In this document: piece after piece, positions 8,268 through 15,633 of the stretch
How positions within the stretch are numbered: the first letter of the stretch is position 1
How the letters are laid out: each line of letters begins with the position of its first letter
Source of the DNA: Verrucomicrobiia bacterium
Lineage (GTDB): Bacteria; Verrucomicrobiota; Verrucomicrobiia; Limisphaerales; CAIMTB01
Length of the DNA stretch: 64,000 nucleotides
Assembly (NCBI GenBank): GCA_019634625.1
Contig: JAHCBA010000018.1
Coordinates: 62,001 to 126,000, forward strand
Reading direction: 5' to 3'
The notes under the pieces: model-generated
Database searches by the model: none
Told to the model about the DNA's origin: nothing
The model's input: only the letters and a program-made list of their open reading frames with translations
Translations under genes and position numbers: made by a program

Positions 8268-8414
8268 CCCACCAATCCCCATGAACGCGGTACACGGCAG
8301 TTCCCAGGCCGGTCCGCCGTTCCCGCTCCCGGGGGTGCCGGGAGTGGCTTCGACGAGGGGGATGCTGTTGTCCGGGGCTGGCATCAGGGCCGGCCATTTC
8401 CCGCGAGGTACCCG

Positions 8415-9017
8415 ATGAAGCTCGACCGCACGATCCGGCTGGAAGGCGACCGGGATCCGAATTTCGCCCGGCAGGTGATGGCGATTCCCGGGTGCGAACG
8501 CCTGAAGGACTGCATCCAGTGCGGGACGTGTTCGGGGGTGTGTCCGTTGAGCCTGTACATGGATCATGGTCCGCGGCAGGTGATGGCGCTGGCGCGGGCG
8601 GGGTTCCGGGAGGAGGCGTTGCGGAGCCGGACGCTGTGGTTGTGCGCGTCGTGTTATGCCTGCACGACCGAGTGTCCGCGGCAGATCCGGATCACGGACA
8701 TTCTGTACGAGCTGAAGCAGCGGGCGATCCGGGAGGGATTGGCGCCGCGGACCTTGCCGACCCCGACGCTGGCCCGGGAGTTTGCGGCGATGGTGTCGCG
8801 GCGGGGGCGGGTGACGGAGAGCGAGCTGGTGATGCGGCTGTATTGGAAGACCGACTGGCTGGCGGCCCTGGGGAACTGGCGGCTGGGTCTGGGTCTGATG
8901 AAGCGGGGCCGGTTCCCGCTGCGGCCGGAACGGGCGGCGGGTGCGGCGGAGTTGAGGCGGATGCTGGAGGACCGGGGTGAGGCGGAGGAGGGGACGAAAG
9001 AGGTGGCCCGATCCTGA
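8415..9017 (+). CDS. hdrC: HdrC-like heterodisulfide reductase subunit, two [4Fe-4S] clusters
   Basis: 200 aa. Two classical cluster motifs: Cys33/36/39/43 (DCIQCGTCSGVCP) and Cys77/80/83/87 (CASCYACTTECP). HdrC passes electrons between the flavin subunit HdrA and the catalytic-cluster subunit HdrB. The first gene of the operon; the ATG at 8415 gives a compact N-terminus like the family. The C-terminal ~90 residues are basic and lack further clusters. Bacterial HdrABC sets commonly reduce an as yet unassigned disulfide rather than CoM-S-S-CoB. Confidence 0.93.
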   Translation: MKLDRTIRLEGDRDPNFARQVMAIPGCERLKDCIQCGTCSGVCPLSLYMDHGPRQVMALARAGFREEALRSRTLWLCASCYACTTECPRQIRITDILYELKQRAIREGLAPRTLPTPTLAREFAAMVSRRGRVTESELVMRLYWKTDWLAALGNWRLGLGLMKRGRFPLRPERAAGAAELRRMLEDRGEAEEGTKEVARS

Positions 9018-9053
9018 GACCGAACGTTCGAAATCCAACCCATTGGAGGCCCC

Positions 9054-9995
9054 ATGCCCTACGGATACTTTCCTGGCTGCTCGCTGCGCGGAACGGGCCG
9101 TGCGTATGAGGAGTCGCTGCTGCCGGTGTTCCGGCATCTGGGACTCGAACTGACCGAACTGACCGACTGGAACTGCTGCGGGGCGACGGCGTACATGTCG
9201 GTGGACGAGACGCAGGCATGCGTGCTGGCGGCGCGGAACCTGGCGCTGGCGGAGCGGGAAGGGCACGGCGAGGTGGTGGCGCCGTGCAGCGCCTGTTACC
9301 TGGTGTTGAACAAGGCGAGGCACTATCTCGAGGAGTATCCGGCGATGGCGGAGAGGGTGCAGGGGGCGCTGGGGCGGGGCGGGATGGGGGTGCGGGGCCG
9401 GGTGGCGGTGCGGCATCCCCTGGATGTGCTGGCCAACGATGTGGGCTGGGAGGCGATCCGGGCGAAGGTGACGCATCCGTTGCGGGGGTTGCGGGTGGCG
9501 CCGTACTACGGGTGCCAGATTGTGCGGCCGTACGCGACCTTCGACGACCCGCACGATCCGGTGTCGATGGACCGCCTGTTCGAGGCGCTGGGGGCGACGG
9601 TGGTGCGGTGGCCGCTCAAGACCAAGTGCTGCGGGGGCAGTCTGACGGGAACGATCCCGGAGGCGGGGGTGCGGCTGGTGTATCACCTGTGCCGGGAGGC
9701 GTTGAAGCGCGGGGCGCAGGTGATCGCGACGGTGTGTCCGCTGTGCCAGTTCAATCTGGATGCGTACCACGACGACATTGCCCGGCGCTGGGAGGATGTG
9801 CGGATTCCGACGGTGTATTTCACGCAGTTGATGGGGCTGGCCTTTGGGCTGGCGGAGTCGGAACTGGGGTTGCACCGGGGATTTGTGCGGATGCGATGGA
9901 GGAGGGGGGAGGGGGAGATTGCGAGCAAGAGCAAGATTACGAGCAAGAGCAAGATTACGAGTAAGGGTGGGAGTGAGAGGGGGGAGGGAACATGA
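9054..9995 (+). CDS. hdrB: HdrB-like subunit with two CCG domains and a repeat-derived tail
   Basis: 313 aa. Two cysteine-rich CCG motifs are complete: C9...C41C42...C78xxC81 and C154...C192C193...C228xxC231, which in HdrB hold the non-cubane [4Fe-4S] clusters that cleave a disulfide. A GGAGG ribosome site lies 8 bases before the ATG. The family ends near residue 280; the last ~30 residues (SKSKITSKSKITSK then a Gly/Glu tail) are encoded by a tandem array of 6-bp units at 9922-9966 and look like a late addition. The gene overlaps hdrA by four bases. Confidence 0.94.
   Translation: MPYGYFPGCSLRGTGRAYEESLLPVFRHLGLELTELTDWNCCGATAYMSVDETQACVLAARNLALAEREGHGEVVAPCSACYLVLNKARHYLEEYPAMAERVQGALGRGGMGVRGRVAVRHPLDVLANDVGWEAIRAKVTHPLRGLRVAPYYGCQIVRPYATFDDPHDPVSMDRLFEALGATVVRWPLKTKCCGGSLTGTIPEAGVRLVYHLCREALKRGAQVIATVCPLCQFNLDAYHDDIARRWEDVRIPTVYFTQLMGLAFGLAESELGLHRGFVRMRWRRGEGEIASKSKITSKSKITSKGGSERGEGT
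9922..9966 (+). repeat. Tandem hexamer array inside the 3' end of hdrB
   Basis: Two copies of an 18-bp unit (GAGCAAGAGCAAGATTAC), followed by GAGTAAGG. The units are multiples of six, so the array stays in frame and encodes SKSKIT repeats. The GATTAC unit is the reverse complement of the GTAATC unit in the intergenic array at 35594-35666. Confidence 0.85.
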
Positions 9996-12007
9996 GGAAG
10001 GGGGAGGCCATGGAACCAGGACGCGAAGAGATCCGGATCGGGTTCTACGTCTGTCACTGCGGACACAACATCGCAGCGATGGTGGATTGCGAGGCGGTGG
10101 CGCGGTATGTGGGGAAGCTGCCGGGGGTGGTGGCGTCGCGGGATTACCGGTACATGTGTTCCGATCCCGGTCAGGATTTGATCCGGCGGGATGTTGGGGA
10201 GCACGGGTTGAACCGGATCGTGGTGGCGGCGTGCTCGCCGCTGCTGCACGAGCAGACCTTCCGGACGGCGACGGAGCGGGCGGGATTGAATCCGTTCTTC
10301 TGTCATCTGGTGAACATCCGGGAGCACAACTCGTGGGTGGCGTTGCGGAAGCAGGATGCGACGCGGAAGGCGAAGGCTCTGGCGCAGGCGGCGATTCACC
10401 GGGTGCGTTTCCATCGGGCGCTGGAGGTGAAGCGGGTGCCGATCCGGCCGGAGGTGCTGGTGGTGGGGGGCGGGATTGCGGGGATTCATGTGGCGCTGAC
10501 GCTGGCGAACGCCGGGAAGAAGGTGTTTCTGGTCGAGCGGGAGGCGACGCTTGGGGGGCACATGGCGAAGTTCGACAAGACCTTTCCCACGCTGGACTGC
10601 TCGGCGTGCATCTTGACGCCTAAGATGTCGGCGGTGCGGGCGCACCCGAACATCACCCTGTGGTCGCTGTCGGAGGTCGAGCGGGTGGAGGGGTTTGTGG
10701 GCAACTACAAGGTTCGGGTGCGGCGACGTCCGAGGTACATCCTGGAGGAGGCGTGCGTGGGCTGTCTTGAGTGTGTGGATGCGTGTGTGTACCGCACGCC
10801 GAAGTTCGAGGATGCGTTCAACGAGGGGTTGGGGAAGCGCAAGCCGATCTACATACCGTTTCCGCAGGCGACGCCCAAGGTGGTGCTGATCGATCCGGCG
10901 ACCTGTCTCAATCTGCGGACGGGGAAGTGCAAGAAGACCTGTGTTGAGGCGTGCGGGGACCGGCAGGCGATCGACTTCACGCAGACGGACACGTACGAGG
11001 ACATCGAGGTGGGGAACATCGTGGTGGCCACGGGATTCCGGACCTTCGATGCGCGGCGCCAGCCGCAGTACGGGTACGGCACCCATCCGAACGTGTACAC
11101 GGCGCTGGAGATCGAGCGGTTGGTGAACGCCTCGGGACCGACGGGCGGGGAGATTGTGGGACGGGACGGGAAGAAGCCGCGGGCGGTGGGGATCATTCAC
11201 TGCGTTGGGTCGCGGGACCGGAAGACGCATGTGTGGTGTTCGCGGGTGTGCTGCATGTACTCGATGAAGCTGGCGCACCTGGTCCGGGAGCATGCCGGGG
11301 CGGAGGTGTACAACTTCTACATCGACATCCGGACTCCGGGGAAGGGGTACGAGGAGTTCTACAACAAGCTGCTGGATGACGGCGTGCACTTCATCCGGGG
11401 ACGGGTGGGGGAGGTGACGGACTGGGCGATTGCGCCGGAGGAGGAGGGACGGCTGGTGATCCGGGTTGAGGACACGCTGGCCGGGTGCACGCGCCGGATT
11501 CCGGTGGACATGGTGGTGCTGGCGACGGGGTTGGAACCGCAGGCGGATGCGCAGGCGGTGCGGCGGTTGTTCAACATGAGCTGCGGCGGGGACGGGTGGT
11601 TTCTGGAGCGGCATCCGAAGCTGGCGCCGGTGAACACGTTTGCCGACGGGGTGTTTCTGGCGGGCTGCTGCCAGGGGCCGAAGGACATTCCGGATTCGGT
11701 GGCCCAGGCGGGGGCGGCGGCGGCGGAGGTGTTGAGCCTGATCGACCGGGGGTACGTCGAGCAGGAACCCAACACCGCGTACGTGCGGGACGAGGACTGT
11801 TCGGGCTGCAAGTCGTGCGTGCCGTTGTGTCCGTATCAGGCCATCGGATTCGACACCGGCCGGAACCGGGCGGTGATCCAGGAGGCGCTGTGCAAGGGAT
11901 GCGGGACGTGTGTGGCGGCCTGTCCGTCGGGGTCGATTGTGCAGCGGCTGTTCGAGGACGACGAAGTGTTCGCGGAAATCGAAGGAGTGCTGGCCTATGA
12001 CGCCTGA
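9992..12007 (+). CDS. hdrA: HdrA, FAD-containing electron-bifurcating subunit
   Basis: 671 aa. The N-terminal domain has the FYVCHCGHNI and AACSPLLHEQTF Cys motifs of HdrA. The thioredoxin-reductase-like FAD domain starts at residue ~154 (VLVVGGGIAGIHVALTLANAGKKV). An inserted cluster lies at C255/258/261/265, and the C-terminal ferredoxin domain has two clusters (C603/606/609/613 and C634/637/640/644). HdrA splits electron pairs between ferredoxin and the HdrB disulfide site. The ATG at 9992 overlaps the hdrB stop; an internal ATG at 10010 is an alternative. Its partners MvhD and a [NiFe] hydrogenase follow at once, matching the Mvh-Hdr arrangement. Confidence 0.96.
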   Translation: MRKGEAMEPGREEIRIGFYVCHCGHNIAAMVDCEAVARYVGKLPGVVASRDYRYMCSDPGQDLIRRDVGEHGLNRIVVAACSPLLHEQTFRTATERAGLNPFFCHLVNIREHNSWVALRKQDATRKAKALAQAAIHRVRFHRALEVKRVPIRPEVLVVGGGIAGIHVALTLANAGKKVFLVEREATLGGHMAKFDKTFPTLDCSACILTPKMSAVRAHPNITLWSLSEVERVEGFVGNYKVRVRRRPRYILEEACVGCLECVDACVYRTPKFEDAFNEGLGKRKPIYIPFPQATPKVVLIDPATCLNLRTGKCKKTCVEACGDRQAIDFTQTDTYEDIEVGNIVVATGFRTFDARRQPQYGYGTHPNVYTALEIERLVNASGPTGGEIVGRDGKKPRAVGIIHCVGSRDRKTHVWCSRVCCMYSMKLAHLVREHAGAEVYNFYIDIRTPGKGYEEFYNKLLDDGVHFIRGRVGEVTDWAIAPEEEGRLVIRVEDTLAGCTRRIPVDMVVLATGLEPQADAQAVRRLFNMSCGGDGWFLERHPKLAPVNTFADGVFLAGCCQGPKDIPDSVAQAGAAAAEVLSLIDRGYVEQEPNTAYVRDEDCSGCKSCVPLCPYQAIGFDTGRNRAVIQEALCKGCGTCVAACPSGSIVQRLFEDDEVFAEIEGVLAYDA

Positions 12008-12563
12008 CCACTGGACGCCGCGGATCGTGGCGTTTTTCTGCAACTGGTGCACGTACACCGCGGCGGATCTGGCCGGGGTGTCGCGGCTGCGATACGCGCC
12101 CAACGTGCGGATCATCCGGCTGATGTGTTCGGGGCGGGTGGACCCGCAGTTCGTGCTGGACGCCCTGGCGCGGGGGGCGGACGGGGTGCTGATCGGGGGG
12201 TGTCATCCGGGCGACTGCCATTACGTCGAGGGGAACACCAAGATGCTGCGCCGGTTCCGGATGCTGCGGCGTCTGCTGGCCGGCTTTGGGATCGAGGAGG
12301 AGCGGGTGCGGCTGGAATGGATCTCGGCGGCCGAGGGGGAGAAGGTGCGAACCGTCATCAACGACATGACGGAACGGATCCGGGCGCTGGGGATGCTGGG
12401 GTTGCCGATGCGGTTCGAGGAATGGGACCGGGAGATGGGTCATCTGGAAGGGGAGATCCGGGAGCGGGCGACGGACCTGGATCCGGACGACGATGAGGCG
12501 GGGGAGGAGGGGGAACCTGAAGTGCCGGCGGCGGCGCAGCGACCGGAGGCGAGCCATGTCTAA
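11997..12563 (+). CDS. mvhD: MvhD, [2Fe-2S] linker between hydrogenase and HdrA
   Basis: 188 aa. Conserved cysteines C15, C18 (FFCNWCTYTAADLAG), C44 (RLMCSGRVDP), C69 and C74 (IGGCHPGDCHY) define the family. MvhD carries electrons from the hydrogenase small subunit to HdrA. It overlaps hdrA by 11 bases and the next gene by 8. The last ~25 residues are acidic (DLDPDDDEAGEEGE) and vary in the family. Confidence 0.94.
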   Translation: MTPDHWTPRIVAFFCNWCTYTAADLAGVSRLRYAPNVRIIRLMCSGRVDPQFVLDALARGADGVLIGGCHPGDCHYVEGNTKMLRRFRMLRRLLAGFGIEEERVRLEWISAAEGEKVRTVINDMTERIRALGMLGLPMRFEEWDREMGHLEGEIRERATDLDPDDDEAGEEGEPEVPAAAQRPEASHV

Positions 12564-13536
12564 ACCGAAGGTGGGCTTCTACTGGTGCGCCTCGTGTGGC
12601 GGGTGCGAGGAGGCGGTGGTGGACCTGGCGGAGGATCTGGTGGAAGTGACCGCGGCGGTGGAGATCGTGTTCTGGCCGTGCGCGATGGACTTCAAGCGGG
12701 CGGACGTCGAGCGCCTTGGGGACGGGGAGATTGCGGCGACCTTTCTGAACGGGGCGATCCGGACGGAGGAACAGGAGGAGATGGCGCGGCTGTTGCGGCG
12801 GAAGAGCGCGCTGCTGGTGGCGTACGGGGCCTGCGCGCAACTGGGCGGGATTCCCGGTCTGGCCAACGGGTTTTCGCGGGAGACGATGATGCGGTTCTAC
12901 TTTGAGGACGGGCCGTCCACGGTGAACCCCGAAAGGGTGCGACCGGCGCCGGAGACCCCGGCGCATGGGGCGGCCTTGGAACTGCCGCGGTTGCGGCGGG
13001 TGGTGCGTTCGCTCGACCAGGTGGTGCCGGTGGACTACGCGCTGCCGGGATGTCCCCCGACACCGAAGCTGACGCGGCAGGCGATCGACGCGCTGCTGTC
13101 GGGGACGCTGCCGGCGCGGGGAAGCGTGCTGGCGCCGGACACGGCGCTTTGCGACGAGTGTCCGCGGCGGGACAGCAAGCCCACGGACGTTGCCTTCCGG
13201 GAATTCCGGCGTCCGGACCGGACCCGGCTGGAGCCGGGCGTTTGTTTTCTGGCGCAGGGCGTGGTGTGTCTGGGTCCGGGCACGCGGGCGGGGTGCGAGG
13301 CGCCGTGCGTGCGGGGGAACATGCCGTGCTCGGGGTGTTTCGGGCCCACATCGCGGGTGCGCGACCAGGGGGCGAAGGTGCTGTCGTCGCTGAGTTCGAA
13401 TGTGGAACCGCGGGACGAGGCAGGAATCGACGCGGTGCTGGCGGGGATACCGGACCCGGTGGGGACGTTTTACCGGTACGGGCTGGCGAAGAGCCTGTTG
13501 CGTCGCCGGGTGGATCTGCCGAACGAACCGGAGTGA
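12556..13536 (+). CDS. mvhG: [NiFe] hydrogenase small subunit, group 3c (MvhG-like)
   Basis: 326 aa. The N-terminus FYWCASCGGCEEAVVDL holds the proximal-cluster cysteines (C11, C14, C17), with GACAQLGGIPGLAN and ALPGCPP further on. The C-terminal half has the ferredoxin-like Cys groups of group 3 small subunits (CDECPRR, CLGPGTRAGCEAPC, MPCSGC). I choose the ATG at 12556 because it gives the family N-terminus directly; the open frame starts 21 codons earlier within mvhD. It passes electrons from the Ni-Fe site to MvhD. Confidence 0.93.
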   Translation: MSKPKVGFYWCASCGGCEEAVVDLAEDLVEVTAAVEIVFWPCAMDFKRADVERLGDGEIAATFLNGAIRTEEQEEMARLLRRKSALLVAYGACAQLGGIPGLANGFSRETMMRFYFEDGPSTVNPERVRPAPETPAHGAALELPRLRRVVRSLDQVVPVDYALPGCPPTPKLTRQAIDALLSGTLPARGSVLAPDTALCDECPRRDSKPTDVAFREFRRPDRTRLEPGVCFLAQGVVCLGPGTRAGCEAPCVRGNMPCSGCFGPTSRVRDQGAKVLSSLSSNVEPRDEAGIDAVLAGIPDPVGTFYRYGLAKSLLRRRVDLPNEPE

Positions 13537-13540
13537 GACC

Positions 13541-15070
13541 ATGGATGCCGCTGCGAGAGACCTTTGGAACCGGGCCCATTCGCGGGTGAACGCCGAGTAC
13601 CGGGAGGAACGGCGGCGGGTGACCATCGATCCGATCACGCGGCTCGAGGGGCACGGGAAGATCGATGTGTTTCTGGACGAACACGGGGAGGTTGAGAGGG
13701 CGTATCTGCAGATTCCGGAGATGCGGGGGTTCGAGACATTCAGCTTGGGGCGACCGGCGGAGGAGATGCCGCAGATCACCAGCCGGATATGCGGGGTCTG
13801 TCCGACGGCGCATCACATGGCGGCGGCGAAGGCGCTGGATGCGCTGTACCAGGTCGAGCCGCCGCCGGCGGGGCGGAAGATCCGGGAACTGGTGTACCAC
13901 GCCTTCATGATGGAGGACCATGCGCTGCACGTGTACCTGCTGGGGGGGCCGGATTTCATTGTCGGTCCGGACGCGCCGCCCGGGGAGCGGAACGTGCTGG
14001 GGGTGATCCGGAAGGTGGGGATTGAGACGGGGCGACGGGTGATTGCGATGCGGCGGCGGCTGCGGGAGCTCATCGCGTATTTCGGGGGCAAGGTGATTCA
14101 TCCCGTGCTGGGGCTGCCGGGCGGGGTGTCGAAGGGGCTGGAACCGGAGAAGCTGGGGGAATTCAAGCAACTGGCCCGGGACAACCTGGATTTCGCGATG
14201 TTCACGAACCAGGTGTTCAAGGACCTGGTGTGGAAAAACCCGGACTACGTGCGCCTGATCACCTCCGAGGCCTACACCCACCGGACGCATTACATGGGGA
14301 TGGTTGATGAGCAGAACCGGGTGAACTTCTACGACGGGCAGTTGCGGGTGGTGCGGCCGGACGGGACGGAGTACGCGAAGTTTCCGGCCGACCGGTATCT
14401 CGATTTCATTGCCGAGCATGTCGAGCCGTGGAGTTATGTGAAGTTCTGCTATCTCAAGCCGCTGGGGTGGCATGGGTTCACGGAAGGGCCGGAGAGTTCG
14501 GTGTACGCGGTGGCGCCGCTGGCGCGGCTGAACGCGTCGGACGGGATGTCCACCACCCTGGCGCAGACCGCGTACGACGTCTTCTTCAACACCGTCGGGG
14601 CGAAGCCCGTGCATCACACCCTGGCCAACCACTGGGCGCGGGTGATCGAGATGATCCACGCGGCCGAGCGGATCGTGGAACTGGTGAACGATCCGGAGCT
14701 GCTGTCGCCGGACATCCGGACGCTTCCCACGGCGACGCCGCGGCGGGGGATCGGGGTGGTGGAGGCGCCGCGCGGGACCCTGATCCACCATTTCGAGACC
14801 GACGAGCGGGGATTGATCGAGAAGGCGAACCTGATTGTGGCCACGCAGAACAACGCGGCCCGGATTGCGATGAGCGTGGACCGGGCGGCGAAGAACCTGA
14901 TCCACAAGGGGGAGGTTTCGGAGGGATTGATGAACCGCATCGAGATGGCCTTCCGCGCCTACGACCCGTGTTTCGGGTGCGCGAGCCATGCGCTTCCGGG
15001 GCACCTGCCGCTGCGGGTGCGCCTTTACGACCCTCAACGCCGGCTGGTCCGGGAACTGGTCCAGGAATGA
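13541..15070 (+). CDS. mvhA: [NiFe] hydrogenase large subunit, group 3c-like (MvhA), catalytic
   Basis: 509 aa. Both nickel-binding motifs are intact: RICGVCPTAHH (C84, C87) and DPCFGCASH (C477, C480, H483), so this should be an active H2-oxidising or H2-evolving enzyme. A C-terminal extension of 26 residues follows His483 and would be removed by the endopeptidase encoded next, a standard maturation step. The start ATG at 13541 follows the small-subunit stop by four bases. The cluster with HdrA and MvhD is what makes 3c the best group; the HydB and HydG homologues downstream are usually partners of group 3b, so a mixed complex is possible. Confidence 0.94.
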   Translation: MDAAARDLWNRAHSRVNAEYREERRRVTIDPITRLEGHGKIDVFLDEHGEVERAYLQIPEMRGFETFSLGRPAEEMPQITSRICGVCPTAHHMAAAKALDALYQVEPPPAGRKIRELVYHAFMMEDHALHVYLLGGPDFIVGPDAPPGERNVLGVIRKVGIETGRRVIAMRRRLRELIAYFGGKVIHPVLGLPGGVSKGLEPEKLGEFKQLARDNLDFAMFTNQVFKDLVWKNPDYVRLITSEAYTHRTHYMGMVDEQNRVNFYDGQLRVVRPDGTEYAKFPADRYLDFIAEHVEPWSYVKFCYLKPLGWHGFTEGPESSVYAVAPLARLNASDGMSTTLAQTAYDVFFNTVGAKPVHHTLANHWARVIEMIHAAERIVELVNDPELLSPDIRTLPTATPRRGIGVVEAPRGTLIHHFETDERGLIEKANLIVATQNNAARIAMSVDRAAKNLIHKGEVSEGLMNRIEMAFRAYDPCFGCASHALPGHLPLRVRLYDPQRRLVRELVQE

Positions 15071-15633
15071 ACCTGACACGTCTGCATCTGCTGCTGGGAT
15101 TGGGAAACGAACTGCTCCGGGACGACAGCGTGGGCCTGCACGCGGTGCGGGCGCTGCGGCCGCGGCTGGACGGGCGGTTCGACTGGGATGTGGCGGAGAA
15201 CATGGAGGGGGGGCTGGCCATGCTCGATGCGTGGGCCGGACACGAGGATGTGGTGCTGGTGGACGCGGTACGGACCGGGCGGCGTCCGGTGGGATGGGTG
15301 CATTTATGGAGCGGGGACGATCTGCCTCGCCTGGTGAGGGGGTCGCTGCATGCGATGGGGGTGGGCGAGGTGCTGGCGCTGGGGCGCCTGCTGGGGATGC
15401 GGATGCCGCGATGGCTGACGGTGCTGGGCGTCGAGGTGCTCGACGCGGAGACACTGGATACGGAACTGACGGAGGAGCTGCGCCGGGCGTTCCCCCTGGT
15501 GGTGGAACGGGTGTGGACGGTGATTGGCGAGCGGTCGATTCCTCCGCGGGCGACGCTGCGCCGGGAGCTGCCCTGGCAGCCGGCCGCGAGGGGTGCCTGG
15601 GCGGACGGGGGCGCTTCATGTGTCATACGCTGA
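15067..15633 (+). CDS. [NiFe] hydrogenase maturation endopeptidase (HycI/HyaD family)
   Basis: 188 aa. GLGNELLRDDSVGLHAV is the family N-terminal motif with the metal-binding acidic residue, VVLVDAVRTG the second, and LHAMGVGEVLAL supplies the conserved His. It overlaps the large-subunit stop in an ATGA. Each protease is usually specific for one large subunit; its position next to the cytosolic hydrogenase implies that target. The C-terminal ~40 residues extend past the usual end of the family. Confidence 0.9.
   Translation: MNLTRLHLLLGLGNELLRDDSVGLHAVRALRPRLDGRFDWDVAENMEGGLAMLDAWAGHEDVVLVDAVRTGRRPVGWVHLWSGDDLPRLVRGSLHAMGVGEVLALGRLLGMRMPRWLTVLGVEVLDAETLDTELTEELRRAFPLVVERVWTVIGERSIPPRATLRRELPWQPAARGAWADGGASCVIR

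Noticed and set aside
8163-8414. An N-terminal extension of hdrC from an upstream ATG
   Set aside because: The extra 84 codons run through the end of the MITE-like copy and match nothing in HdrC; the ATG at 8415 gives the family N-terminus.
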